Shown in pieces: positions 16,068-25,943 of a stretch of DNA of 64,000 nucleotides; position 1 is the first letter of the stretch; the number at the start of each line of letters is the position of its first letter. The stretch covers positions 248,001 through 312,000 of the forward strand of contig NZ_FORM01000003.1 of the NCBI RefSeq assembly GCF_900114005.1, read 5' to 3'. Below the pieces are notes generated by a model. That model had not been told where the DNA came from. It was given only the letters and a program-made list of their open reading frames with translations, and did no database searches. Made by a program: the position numbers and the translations under genes. This DNA is from Olleya namhaensis. GTDB lineage: Bacteria; Bacteroidota; Bacteroidia; Flavobacteriales; Flavobacteriaceae.

Positions 16068-18143
16068 TTAGTTATTCAATTCAAATTCATCATAATAATA
16101 CACTGAATCATCACCTGCTACTCCAAAATCAAAGAATAACACGACTCTATCATAATTAAAGTCTGCTGCACCACTAATATCAAATTCTAACTCTTCCCAA
16201 GCATTTATAGTTGTTGTACTTAGGTCAATTTCGAAAAACTGTGTGTTATCAGCACTATTTTCAATTTTTAATCTCACCACAGCTCCCATTTTAGGAGACC
16301 ATGTTTTAACGCTTAATTTGTTATAGGTATTAACATCTAAAGGCGTTGCTACATCAAAAAATGCACCTGCCCAAACTTCCGAACCAGCTGTTTTAACCAA
16401 CTCTGCAACATTAGCTGTTGTATTTAAACCTGACATATCTGGGTTAGCAATTACTTGTACATCTGCAATATTTCCAAATGCTGTAAATGCTGGTGCTGCA
16501 CCTTCAAAATCTTGAAAAGGTAATGCAGGAGTTCCGCCTGAACCTCCACCTGTACTCACAACTTCTATTTGATCAAAATAATAAGTAGAATCGTCTCCTG
16601 CTACTCCAAAATCATAGAATAACACGACTCTATCATAAGTTAATGCTGCTGCTGCAGAAACATCAAACACTAAAGTTTCCCATGTATTAATAGAAGATGT
16701 AGTTGCATCCGTTTCGTAAAACTGAGTATTATCAGCACTATTTTCTATTTTAAGTCTAACCGTTGCTCCTGATTTTGGTGACCAAGACTTAACGCTTATC
16801 ATATTACAAGTAGATAAATCAATTGGTGATGCTACGTCAAAAAATGTTCCTGCCCAAACTTCTGATCCAGCTGTTTTAACCAATTGTGCGACATTAGCTG
16901 AAGTGTTTTCTCCTGACATATCTGGATTAGCAATAACTTGCGTATCTGCTATATTACCAAACGATGTAAATGCAGGTACTGTTCCTTCAAAATCTTGAAG
17001 TACTGCACATGTTGTATCTCCCATTGCAGAAGGTGCTTTATGGAAATACACATTATCTATATAAAAATCAAAGGTTCCTGTTGGTAAACCTGAAAATATT
17101 AATTGTTGAATTGAATTTGTTGCAGTCATACCAGCAGCAATAAAATCAGCCATAGGAATATCTAGAGACACCCATTCGCCTTGAGCGATACCATCAAACA
17201 CTATTTCTGCTTCCGTTGCAGTACCTCCTAAATCAACTAACTTTACTCTAAATGTTTCCGCATTAGCGGTCCAAACATCCAAGTGAAAGAATTCCATTGC
17301 CGAAGCATCTACCGCATCAGCTCCATAAAATTCTACTCCAACAAAATCTGCATCTACATAAGACTTAGTATCATCGCCATCAATTTGAATATCTGTTAAT
17401 GTACTTGTACTCCAATCTGATCTCCAAGAACTAACATTTACATCTGTTGTATATGCATTACTAAACATAGAAATTTTGTCTTCATCAGCTCTAGTTGGCG
17501 GTGTTGGCGCTGCTGCTAAAGGAGCTGTAATTTCTGTTACAACAAACTCTTCCGTATAAGACACCGTATCTACAGACCCACTAAAAGCAGTTACTGTAAT
17601 AGTATATGTTCCTGCTTCTTCATAAACAAAAGAAGTAACCTCTCCAATAGTAGTCGTTATAACTGTTCCTGCTGCGTCACCAAAATCTACATCATAAGAC
17701 ATTGCAAAATCTGCAGTTGCAGTTACATTGACTTGTCTAGAAACACCTTCGTCATTTGCGATGGTAACCACTAAATTTTCTGGTGCTTGAAAAGACACAA
17801 CTATTGTTTGTGCGACAGTCGTTGTTTTTCCATTTATTGCAGCTGCTGCAATTACAATATCATATGCCCCTTCTGCATAAGTATGCTGAGTGCTTTCTCC
17901 AGGATTAAGTAGGCCAGAATCTGTACCAGATCCATCACCATAATTAATTCTAAAATTAGCTACATTTTCTCCTGTAGGCGTAATTGTTACTAACCCCGAA
18001 TTATCTTGAGCTATAGTAATAACTGCTGCCACGTTAGTTGGTGCAGGTAATGCACTTACATCTGGCAAATCATCATCTTGTTCGCAACTTACAAAAGCTG
18101 TTATTACCAAGAATAAACTAAGAATGTACTTGAAATTTTTCAT
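16068..18143 (-). CDS. Surface glycan-binding lipoprotein with PKD domains and a duplicated binding domain
   Basis: From the ATG at 18143 (chosen because it places a normal lipobox at Cys20, AFVSC, whereas the frame opens 8 codons earlier) the protein has 691 residues. There are two PKD-like domains (about 30-205), a jelly-roll domain (about 215-375), and two tandem domains of roughly 150 residues (about 385-530 and 540-691) that are clearly copies: both carry SADNTQF and a YDRVV(L)F motif. It follows susD and takes the place of SusE/F-type surface binding proteins. No catalytic residues seen. Confidence 0.8.
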   Translation of the reverse strand: MKNFKYILSLFLVITAFVSCEQDDDLPDVSALPAPTNVAAVITIAQDNSGLVTITPTGENVANFRINYGDGSGTDSGLLNPGESTQHTYAEGAYDIVIAAAAINGKTTTVAQTIVVSFQAPENLVVTIANDEGVSRQVNVTATADFAMSYDVDFGDAAGTVITTTIGEVTSFVYEEAGTYTITVTAFSGSVDTVSYTEEFVVTEITAPLAAAPTPPTRADEDKISMFSNAYTTDVNVSSWRSDWSTSTLTDIQIDGDDTKSYVDADFVGVEFYGADAVDASAMEFFHLDVWTANAETFRVKLVDLGGTATEAEIVFDGIAQGEWVSLDIPMADFIAAGMTATNSIQQLIFSGLPTGTFDFYIDNVYFHKAPSAMGDTTCAVLQDFEGTVPAFTSFGNIADTQVIANPDMSGENTSANVAQLVKTAGSEVWAGTFFDVASPIDLSTCNMISVKSWSPKSGATVRLKIENSADNTQFYETDATTSSINTWETLVFDVSAAAALTYDRVVLFYDFGVAGDDSTYYFDQIEVVSTGGGSGGTPALPFQDFEGAAPAFTAFGNIADVQVIANPDMSGLNTTANVAELVKTAGSEVWAGAFFDVATPLDVNTYNKLSVKTWSPKMGAVVRLKIENSADNTQFFEIDLSTTTINAWEELEFDISGAADFNYDRVVLFFDFGVAGDDSVYYYDEFELNN

Positions 18144-18176
18144 GTTATATTTCGTTTTAATTTTCATATTATTTTA

Positions 18177-19643
18177 TTAATAACCAGTGTTTTGAGACCA
18201 ACGATTACCTGTTAATTCTATTTCTATTTGAGGAATTGGAAATACTTCATGTTTTCCTGACATAAAACCATCAATTTCTGATGCAGCACGACCTGTTCTT
18301 ACTAAATCAAAAAAGCGGTGGCCTTCTCCTACTAACTCAACACGACGCTCATTATAAATAGCCTCAGTTAGAGTACTTCCTGAAGACGTAATGTTATGAT
18401 CCATATCTCCAAAAGCACGCTGTCTTACTAAATTAAGATAGTTTTGTGCTCTATCGTCAGCAATAGATCCTCTATTTAAAGCTTCAGCAGCCATTAATAG
18501 TACATCAGCATATCTAATAGCTCTGTAGTTATTTGGATTAGTCAAGTTTTGATCTCCAATATTAGAATCGCCTTGACGTGCTATATACTTTCTGTTATAA
18601 TATCCCGTGTGCTCATTACCTGTTCCAAACGTAGCACCTGTGCTAGTTGCCCATGCATTAATATCTAAAATAGCAGTATCGATTCTTGGGTCATCACTTT
18701 CAAAAGCATCTACTACCTCTTGAGTTGGTACATTAAAACTAAATCCTGAATCAAATAAAGGTCCATTGTAATTACGAATACCGTTAAAACCAACAGCTAC
18801 ATTACCTTCGCTACACTGTAAACATCCAAATCCAGCACCTTCTAAATCTGCGTATTGTACTTCAAATACAGATTCGATACTATTTTCATTATCATTTTCA
18901 AAAAGTGTTGTATAATCTGCAACCAAATCATGTGGTCCAGAGTTTATTAAGTCCTCTAAAACTAACGCTGCTGCGCCAAATTTATCTTGATATAAGTACA
19001 CTTTACCTAATAATGCTTGTGCTGCACCTTTTGTAACACGTCCTAACTGAGTTTGTACATATGGTAAATTCTCTGCTGCGTATAATAAATCCATTTCGAT
19101 TTGTGTATATACTTGCTCTTTAGGTGTTCTGTCTGCAGTAAATTGGTCTCCGAATAAAAAACGTTGATCAACCACTAATGGCACATCTCCAAACCATTTT
19201 ACTAATTCGAAATAGTAATACGCTCTTAAAAATCTAGTTTGAGCTAATACATTTTCTTTACCAGAAAACGCTGTTTTATTCTGAAACTCCATGATATAAT
19301 TAGCACGATTTACTCCTGCAAACATCCAACCCCAAATAGAACGTAACTGCTCGTTATTAGGTGTGTGAATCATGTCATCAATTTGTTGTATTCCTGGCAC
19401 ATCTGTTGCGCTTTCTCCTCCTGCTAGCGTATTGTCTGAAGCAATTTCTCCTAACATTACATTTAAGTAAGTAGATTGTAACAAATCATAGGCACCAATT
19501 AAAGCATCTTGGTAGTCTTGTTCTGAATTAAAATAGTTTTCAGAACTTTCATTTTGAGATTCAACATCCACAAAATCGTCACTACACGCTATTATTGTCG
19601 AAGCTGAAACTAAAAGTAGAATTATATATTTTATGTTTTTCAT
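18177..19643 (-). CDS. susD: SusD/RagB-family outer membrane glycan-binding lipoprotein
   Basis: The 488-residue lipoprotein has its lipobox at Cys20 (TIIAC). It shows the SusD pattern: helical TPR-like segments such as RFLRAYYYFELVKWFGDVPLV and a C-terminal RYADVLLMAAEALNR, followed by ERRVELVGEGHRFFDLVRTG. SusD proteins cap the SusC transporter and bind the glycan. It begins 3 bases after susC ends. Neighbouring GH16 and GH3 enzymes point to laminarin as ligand (inference). Confidence 0.95.
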   Translation of the reverse strand: MKNIKYIILLLVSASTIIACSDDFVDVESQNESSENYFNSEQDYQDALIGAYDLLQSTYLNVMLGEIASDNTLAGGESATDVPGIQQIDDMIHTPNNEQLRSIWGWMFAGVNRANYIMEFQNKTAFSGKENVLAQTRFLRAYYYFELVKWFGDVPLVVDQRFLFGDQFTADRTPKEQVYTQIEMDLLYAAENLPYVQTQLGRVTKGAAQALLGKVYLYQDKFGAAALVLEDLINSGPHDLVADYTTLFENDNENSIESVFEVQYADLEGAGFGCLQCSEGNVAVGFNGIRNYNGPLFDSGFSFNVPTQEVVDAFESDDPRIDTAILDINAWATSTGATFGTGNEHTGYYNRKYIARQGDSNIGDQNLTNPNNYRAIRYADVLLMAAEALNRGSIADDRAQNYLNLVRQRAFGDMDHNITSSGSTLTEAIYNERRVELVGEGHRFFDLVRTGRAASEIDGFMSGKHEVFPIPQIEIELTGNRWSQNTGY

Positions 19644-19646
19644 CTT

Positions 19647-22600
19647 TTAAAATTTTACGTTTGTTCCAATTAAAAATGTTCTTGGATTTGGATAAAATCC
19701 ACTATCAATACCGCCTCCAATAGGAGCTCCGTTAGATGTTGTTGCATCAAACCCTCTATATTTTGTTAATGTAAATGCATTACTAACAGATGCGTATACT
19801 CTAATATTATCTAGACCTATATTTTGTAATCTTTCTTTATTAAAAGTATACCCTAATTGTATGTTCTGTGCTCTAAGAAACGATCCATCTTCAACAAAAT
19901 AATCTGAGAATACTGTATTAGCAGTCGCGCTATTTGTAACTCTAGGATCTGAATTTGTAGATCCTGGCCCAGTCCATCTGTCTAAAACGTATGTTGTTAA
20001 ATTTGTTTTTGCACTATTACGATCGTAGTTTCTTACTATATCATTACCAAGTGAAGCAAAGAAATACGTTTGAAAGTCAAAATTCTTATAATCAAAAGAT
20101 AGGTTTAATCCCATAGTTACATCCGGAATTGGGTTACCTATAAAAGTTCTGTCGTCTGCATCAATCACTCCATCTTGATTTACATCAACAAATCTGATAT
20201 CTCCTGCTTCTGCATTTGCTCCTAATGCTAATTGAGATGGATGTGCATCCACTTCTGATTGTGTTTGAAAAATCCCATCCATTTGTAAACCATAAAAGAC
20301 ACCTATTGGCTGCCCAACTTGCATTCTTGATGGCGGATTAGCTTGACCAATACCAAAACTACCTCCTACTTCATAGCCAATACTGTTATTTACTTCAATG
20401 ACCTCATTTTCTAAAGTTGAAATATTATAACTTACGTTGAATTTAAAATTATCTGAAATTTGATCTTTGTAAGAAATTTGAAATTCTAAACCACTATTTT
20501 CAACAGTACCTGCATTAACTATAGGGTTTCCAGAACCTGGTGCTGCTCCTCCTAAAATTAAAGAACTCTCTACTGGTAATAATAAGTTTTCCGTAGTACG
20601 TTTAAAATAATCTGCAGTAATATCAATTTTACTATTAAATAATCTCGTTTCAAAACCAATATCAAATGCTTTTTGCTCTTCCCATTTGATTTCAGGATTA
20701 GAAATAGCGCCAACTGCTGTTCCCAGTTCCAAAGCATCATCTAAAACATATACGCCTTCTCCATCTAATAGAGATTCGAATCTGAATCCAGGAATTCTAT
20801 CGTTTCCTAATACTCCATAAGAACTTCTTAACTTTAAAAAGTTTATTGTACTACTATCCTCTAAAAAGGCTTCGTCGGATACGACCCAACCAATAGAACC
20901 CGATGGAAAAATTCCAAATTTATTTTCAGGTCCAAAAGCTGTTGATCCATCACGTCTTACAACTGCAGAGAATAAATATTTTCCTTTATAATTATATTGT
21001 ACTCTACCAAAATATGATAGTAATCTAGAATCGAAAAAACGATTACTTATTTGTGCATAAGGATCTGTTATAGTCGTTGCATCATTAATATTAGCTTCAC
21101 TAAAAATAGTGTCTTCTGGCATTCCGTCTCCAATAGCTAAGTAATAATCTCCTGTTGTTTTAAATACTGACGTTCCTAAAGTTGCTTTTATGTTATGTGT
21201 CTCATCATTTAATGATGTTTCGTAATTTACAAAAGCATCAAAAGTATAATCTCTAAAAAAGCTTGTTCCTTCAGTAAATTGAACATTATCTGTATTGTCA
21301 AATACTGATCCGTTACCATATTCTACTAATGGATTAAGCCCTCTTGTTCTTACTTCAGAATAATTCCATTGGTAATTAGCTTCTGCACTAAATCCATCTA
21401 AAAACTTATAATTTAAACCAAAAACACCACTAAGCTTATCAACCTTTGTTCTATTAAAAGTATTAGCAATTTGCTTCAAAGGGTTAACAACTTCAATCGG
21501 ATAGTTAGCTGAAGATGTATATTCTCCATTACTATCTCTAGGTGTATCAGTAGGCGCAAAATTAACTGCGTTAAATAAAACAGACCCTAAACCACCTTCT
21601 GATAATGCTTTTCTAACAGTACCAGTATAAATTAAGTTGGCCTTTAAATTTAGATTCTCAATAATCTCTAAACCATAATTAGCACGTGTTGTATAACGTG
21701 TAAAATTAGCTTTACTTCCTCCTATAATACCATCTTGAGTTAATAAAGAAGCACCAAAAGAATAGGTTGACTTTTCTGTACCACCACTTGCTGTAATAGC
21801 ATTATTAAAAATTGGAGCCGTTTCAAAAACTTCGTCTTGCCAGTCTGTACCTCTATTTAGGCCAAATGTATCTGGAAAAGGTAATGGACTACCACTAGCA
21901 GCAGCAGCTTCATTTTTAATTAAAGCATATTCTGTAGCATTTAATAGCGGTATTTTTCTTGTTGTTTTCTGAAATCCTACATAAGAATCATACTGAAAAG
22001 ACATTTTCTTGTTTTTACGTCCCGTCTTGGTCGTAATTAATATCACTCCATTGGCAGCTCTAACACCATAAATACCAGCTGTTGCATCTTTTAATACAGT
22101 ATAGCTTTCTATATCTCCTGGATTTATAACACTTAAATCTTCAATAACATTACCATCTACTAAAATTAAAGGTCTATTGTCTCCGTTAGTTGACACCCCT
22201 CTAATCCTAATATTTGATGCACTACCTGGTGAGCCCGATTGTGAAGAAATATTGACACCAGCTACTTGACCTTGTAACGCTTGCTCTATTCGCGTTGGTT
22301 TTAGAGCTTCAATAGTTTCGCTAGTTACTGTAGATACAGCTCCTGTTACTTCTTTTCGTTTTTGAGAACCATATCCAATAATAACCACTTCTTCTAAACC
22401 TTCTACATCTTCAGAAAGTTTAACATTAATAGCATTACCATTAGTTACCGTAATTTCTTTTGTTTTATAACCAACATAAGAAAATACTAAAGTTGCGTTT
22501 TGCTGTACATTTTTAATAGTATAATTTCCATCAAAATCTGTAGTAACACCGTTTGATGAATTTTTAACTAGAATGTTAACAGTAGGTATTGGAAACCCAT

Positions 22601-22697
22601 CTTGTTCACTAGTTACATTTCCTGATATTGTATACTCTTGTCCAAATGCGGATAGTGTAAATACTAATAACAGAAATGAGAGAATAGTTTGTTTCAT
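19647..22697 (-). CDS. susC: SusC/RagA-family TonB-dependent transporter
   Basis: From the ATG at 22697 the protein is 1016 residues, with a signal peptide ending FTLSAFGQ, a carboxypeptidase-like beta-sandwich domain (about 20-100), a plug with VIIGYGSQKRKEVTGAVS and NIRIRGVSTNGDNRPLILVDG, and a beta barrel ending in RTFLIGTNVKF with a C-terminal aromatic residue. It imports glucan oligosaccharides in partnership with SusD. The open frame extends 12 codons further upstream, but a signal peptide starting MKQTILSF and a TAATTTTG promoter element at 22729-22722 favour 22697. First gene of the laminarin operon. Confidence 0.95.
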   Translation of the reverse strand: MKQTILSFLLLVFTLSAFGQEYTISGNVTSEQDGFPIPTVNILVKNSSNGVTTDFDGNYTIKNVQQNATLVFSYVGYKTKEITVTNGNAINVKLSEDVEGLEEVVIIGYGSQKRKEVTGAVSTVTSETIEALKPTRIEQALQGQVAGVNISSQSGSPGSASNIRIRGVSTNGDNRPLILVDGNVIEDLSVINPGDIESYTVLKDATAGIYGVRAANGVILITTKTGRKNKKMSFQYDSYVGFQKTTRKIPLLNATEYALIKNEAAAASGSPLPFPDTFGLNRGTDWQDEVFETAPIFNNAITASGGTEKSTYSFGASLLTQDGIIGGSKANFTRYTTRANYGLEIIENLNLKANLIYTGTVRKALSEGGLGSVLFNAVNFAPTDTPRDSNGEYTSSANYPIEVVNPLKQIANTFNRTKVDKLSGVFGLNYKFLDGFSAEANYQWNYSEVRTRGLNPLVEYGNGSVFDNTDNVQFTEGTSFFRDYTFDAFVNYETSLNDETHNIKATLGTSVFKTTGDYYLAIGDGMPEDTIFSEANINDATTITDPYAQISNRFFDSRLLSYFGRVQYNYKGKYLFSAVVRRDGSTAFGPENKFGIFPSGSIGWVVSDEAFLEDSSTINFLKLRSSYGVLGNDRIPGFRFESLLDGEGVYVLDDALELGTAVGAISNPEIKWEEQKAFDIGFETRLFNSKIDITADYFKRTTENLLLPVESSLILGGAAPGSGNPIVNAGTVENSGLEFQISYKDQISDNFKFNVSYNISTLENEVIEVNNSIGYEVGGSFGIGQANPPSRMQVGQPIGVFYGLQMDGIFQTQSEVDAHPSQLALGANAEAGDIRFVDVNQDGVIDADDRTFIGNPIPDVTMGLNLSFDYKNFDFQTYFFASLGNDIVRNYDRNSAKTNLTTYVLDRWTGPGSTNSDPRVTNSATANTVFSDYFVEDGSFLRAQNIQLGYTFNKERLQNIGLDNIRVYASVSNAFTLTKYRGFDATTSNGAPIGGGIDSGFYPNPRTFLIGTNVKF

Positions 22698-22721
22698 ATT
22701 TGAAAGTTTTTGTGCTTTTAC

Positions 22722-22754
22722 CAAAATTATCAAGATTATCTGATAATTTGATAA
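22722..22754 (-). promoter_or_regulatory. Promoter of the laminarin operon with overlapping inverted repeats
   Basis: On the minus strand TAATTTTG (22729-22722) matches TAnnTTTG and lies 25 bases before the susC start. Just upstream are two nested inverted repeats, ATTATCA / TGATAAT (22726-22732 and 22741-22747) and TTATCAA / TTGATAA (22727-22733 and 22748-22754). They may be an operator for the adjacent regulator. Confidence 0.5.
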
Positions 22755-22928
22755 AATTAACCGCTACAAAAAGCATACAACACAAAAAAAAATACAAAAA
22801 CATGCGTAAATGATATATTTAGATAGCATTAACGTTTAATTAACGATTCTAACACAATAGTTTAACAAGAGCCTAAAATAGGGCTTTGTATAGGTAATGT
22901 AGTGGTGAATTAAAGAAATGTATAGTTT

Positions 22929-25760
22929 TTAAATACTAAGTATATAGTCCGTTAAATTTACATCATGCTCTAATTCCATTTTTTTACGCAAACGATATCG
23001 TTTAACTTCTACACTTCTAGGCGAAATATTAAGCAATGGTGCAATCTCTTTAGAAGATAAGTTTAACCTTAAGTAAGCACATAACCTTAAGTCATTGGAT
23101 GTCAATGTTAGGTGCCTAGATTTAACTTTCTTTAAAAAGTCTTTATCAGCATTATTAAATGCTTCTTCAAACAAATTCCAGTCATCTTTGTTATTAATAT
23201 TCTTATCAATAATTCTTATTACAGATTTTAAATTTGAGTCTTTAACTTTATCATTTAATTCACTTTTTATGGTATTCAAAAATTCGTTCTTTTTTATAAG
23301 ACTCATTGTTGAAATAGCCAGTTCTCTATTTTTACTTTCAATTTCTTGTCTAAGTTTTTCATTATTTAAAGCCATAAGTTGCTGCTTAGTTTCAAAATCT
23401 TTAAGTTCTAGTTCTTGGTTAGATTTAAGCACTAGCTTTTCTTTTTGCTTTCTATAGTATAACTTATAAAAATAATTAATAAGCAAGCTTACTACAAATC
23501 CCAAAATAAAGTAAAGTACAACCATTAAGTTTGACAAATACCAAGGTCTTGCTATTGTAAAAGTATGCGTTGCTTGGTTTTCCAATGCTTTACCTCCTAC
23601 CCTTGCCTTTACCTTAAACACGTAATCTCCGTATGACAAATTTTTATACAATATACTCGCTTTAGTATCCCATTTGCTCCAATTATCATAAAGTCCTTCT
23701 AATTTATGAGAATATTCTGCTTCAAGGTATTTATCAAATTCTGCCACACTATATGCAAACTCCAAATTGTTTTCTTTATTTGCGAAATTACTTTCTTCTT
23801 GTAAATCAATTAATGTCTTAGAAGTACTTAAGGGCGTTTTATTTATAGCATTAATGCTAACTTGATAATTCTTTGAATGAATTTTAGAAATATCTAACGT
23901 GATATAGCCTTTTGACGTCCCAAACAAGTAAATATTAGGCTTTATATTAGACAAGCTTTCATATCCAGATAGCCCTTCTCTTAAAGAGTTTGGTAATGCT
24001 ACAAATGTGATTTCTGGTGTTGTACTTAATTTTCCAGGACTAATATAGTTTACGCCCTTCTGCGTAATAACCCATAATGCATTTGTGTTTTTATCTACTA
24101 TTAATCTACCTGAAGCGTATCCTTGCTCTTCATATAATTGACTTAAAATAGTATCCTTAACAAAATCGCTTTCTGAGGCTTTCTTTTTAAAAACACCATG
24201 TTCCGTTGCGTAATACAGTGCGCCATTATACTCAGTAAGTGATGAAAACAATCCTTTTTCCAAAGTCTCTATTTTTGAAACTGAAACCACTTTCCTAAAA
24301 TCAGCATCTACATTGATTTTAAAAACACCTTTATACTCGTGATTTACAAAAATTTTGTTTTCTTCTGAAAACACAAAAAATCTAGACGAATTATCAAACC
24401 CCTCTATTTTGTTTCTAAAGCGCCAAGTATCACCTTGCTTTTCAAGAATATTTAAACCATTATAATTACCTTGTAGTAGGAGGTTTGGATGATTTTTTAT
24501 TGTTTTAAAATCCCAAGTTCCATCAATGCTTGCTATTTTTGTTGCGACAGTATCTTTTATTAAAAAAGACCCCGTATTATGCCCACAAAACAACTGATTA
24601 CCAATAACTTTTAGATTCCAAACTTGACCTTTTGTGTTTTTAATAGCTTTAAATTCAGTGTCGTTTTCTTTTTTATAAAACACGCCTTGGTTGGTCCCTA
24701 AATACAATATATTATCAAAAATAACAGATGTGTAAACTGTCCCTAAAACACCTTTATCATCATTAAATATTTTGAATGGCGCATTCTTATTTATATAATT
24801 AATACCATTATCTAATCCTAGCCAAATATTACTATCTACATCCTCAAAGACAGAAAGCACAGTATTATTACCTAGTCCGTTAGATTGATTGATAACCTGC
24901 TTAATATTACCTTCCAAATCGACTCTAAGCAAACCATTAGATATGGTCCCAAACACTAAACTATTATCCTTTAATCTAATACTACTATAAATGGAATAAT
25001 CTACAAGCGTTTTATTTAGAGATTCCGACCAAACCTTAGCTTTGCCATCTTCTAACCTATAAACACCATGGTTTTGAGTAACAACAAGTAACTGATTATC
25101 TACATCATAAACGCCAACTATAATTTTCTGATTAAAAGCAGAAGCCCCTATAATTACTTTAGGTTCGCCATTTTCTAATTTTAACAATCCTTTTGCTCTG
25201 TCTTGATAATAAATAGTATTATCAACTTTAAACATTTTAATAATACCGACTTCCGATGTTATTATTTTAAAACTATCTGTTTCTAAATTATATACATAGA
25301 TGCGATTTAAAGACTGAAACAATAACCAGTTATCTAAGTTAGTTATTTTCCAAAACTGCTCATCTTCTAATAATCTCTCTTTTACTTTTTCCGAAAGTGA
25401 TGTATAAGCAAGAGCACCAACCTGCGTTTTAGACCAAAATCCAAACTCCATATAACTACCCGTGTAAATTTTATTATCTACAACATTAACCGATCTTATT
25501 ATAGTTTTATTTGGTGAAGGATATAACATCCAATCTGCTCCATTAAACTCTAAAAGCCCTTTAGAATTTGCTATATAAATATGCTTATCCTTACCCTGAG
25601 AAATTTCCCAGTTTTGGTTTTCTGCTTCGTATTGTTTGGGTGAAAAGTATTGTATTGGAGGCAAATCTTGTGCAAATAAAACGTGCACATTTAAAATAAA
25701 ACATAGTAAAAACAAGACTTTACTAAGGGATCTATAACTTGTTTGTTGTCTATAAAGCAT
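22929..25760 (-). CDS. Propeller-type sensor regulator with LuxR-like DNA-binding domain
   Basis: The 943-residue protein has a signal peptide (ending VLFAQ), a large beta-propeller made of two-component-regulator-propeller repeats (for example NSNIWLGLDNGINYINK-like segments) over residues 30 to about 640, a Y_Y_Y domain (about 665-735), a membrane helix (about 745-768), a coiled coil (775-870) and a C-terminal helix-turn-helix (about 885-940, with LSSKEIAPLLNISPRSVEVK). It senses a periplasmic signal and acts on DNA directly, without kinase or receiver domains. Its place upstream of susC suggests it controls the laminarin operon. Confidence 0.88.
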   Translation of the reverse strand: MLYRQQTSYRSLSKVLFLLCFILNVHVLFAQDLPPIQYFSPKQYEAENQNWEISQGKDKHIYIANSKGLLEFNGADWMLYPSPNKTIIRSVNVVDNKIYTGSYMEFGFWSKTQVGALAYTSLSEKVKERLLEDEQFWKITNLDNWLLFQSLNRIYVYNLETDSFKIITSEVGIIKMFKVDNTIYYQDRAKGLLKLENGEPKVIIGASAFNQKIIVGVYDVDNQLLVVTQNHGVYRLEDGKAKVWSESLNKTLVDYSIYSSIRLKDNSLVFGTISNGLLRVDLEGNIKQVINQSNGLGNNTVLSVFEDVDSNIWLGLDNGINYINKNAPFKIFNDDKGVLGTVYTSVIFDNILYLGTNQGVFYKKENDTEFKAIKNTKGQVWNLKVIGNQLFCGHNTGSFLIKDTVATKIASIDGTWDFKTIKNHPNLLLQGNYNGLNILEKQGDTWRFRNKIEGFDNSSRFFVFSEENKIFVNHEYKGVFKINVDADFRKVVSVSKIETLEKGLFSSLTEYNGALYYATEHGVFKKKASESDFVKDTILSQLYEEQGYASGRLIVDKNTNALWVITQKGVNYISPGKLSTTPEITFVALPNSLREGLSGYESLSNIKPNIYLFGTSKGYITLDISKIHSKNYQVSINAINKTPLSTSKTLIDLQEESNFANKENNLEFAYSVAEFDKYLEAEYSHKLEGLYDNWSKWDTKASILYKNLSYGDYVFKVKARVGGKALENQATHTFTIARPWYLSNLMVVLYFILGFVVSLLINYFYKLYYRKQKEKLVLKSNQELELKDFETKQQLMALNNEKLRQEIESKNRELAISTMSLIKKNEFLNTIKSELNDKVKDSNLKSVIRIIDKNINNKDDWNLFEEAFNNADKDFLKKVKSRHLTLTSNDLRLCAYLRLNLSSKEIAPLLNISPRSVEVKRYRLRKKMELEHDVNLTDYILSI

Positions 25761-25777
25761 AAAGCAATATACAACAT

Positions 25778-25813
25778 TGTATGGTTAAAAGAAACAGCAC
25801 CATTTAACCATAC
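25778..25813. terminator. Strong inverted repeat between a regulator gene and the Usp operon
   Basis: GTATGGTTAAA at 25778-25788 pairs perfectly with TTTAACCATAC at 25803-25813 across a 14-base loop. It lies after the end of the 30-residue ORF and 18 bases before the regulator start. It has no long T-run, so it may be a terminator of the upstream operon or an operator; I cannot decide between these. Confidence 0.5.
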
Positions 25814-25840
25814 GATTTTAAGTATTCTTAGATTCTACTT

Positions 25841-25933
25841 TTAATACACCGGAGCAGGTGTTAATAAAGTTAAAATCAAAATAATTACTGTTGCTAGTAA
25901 GAAGACTATTGTATTGAATTTTCGATTACTCAT
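25841..25933 (-). CDS. Small single-helix membrane protein (30 residues)
   Basis: An ATG at 25933 opens a 30-codon frame ending TAA at 25841. The product starts MSNRKFNTIV and is almost wholly a membrane helix (about residues 8-24, rich in Leu, Ile, Val and Thr) ending PAPVY. It begins 10 bases after the Usp stop, in the same direction, and is followed by a strong inverted repeat. The positive N-terminus and hydrophobic core look like a real small membrane protein, but there is no family match I recognise. Confidence 0.5.
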   Translation of the reverse strand: MSNRKFNTIVFLLATVIILILTLLTPAPVY

Positions 25934-25943
25934 AACTATAAAT

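Noticed and set aside
22869-22887. GAGCC/GGGCT hairpin as terminator of the propeller regulator
   Set aside because: The stem is short and imperfect and no T-run follows on the minus strand.
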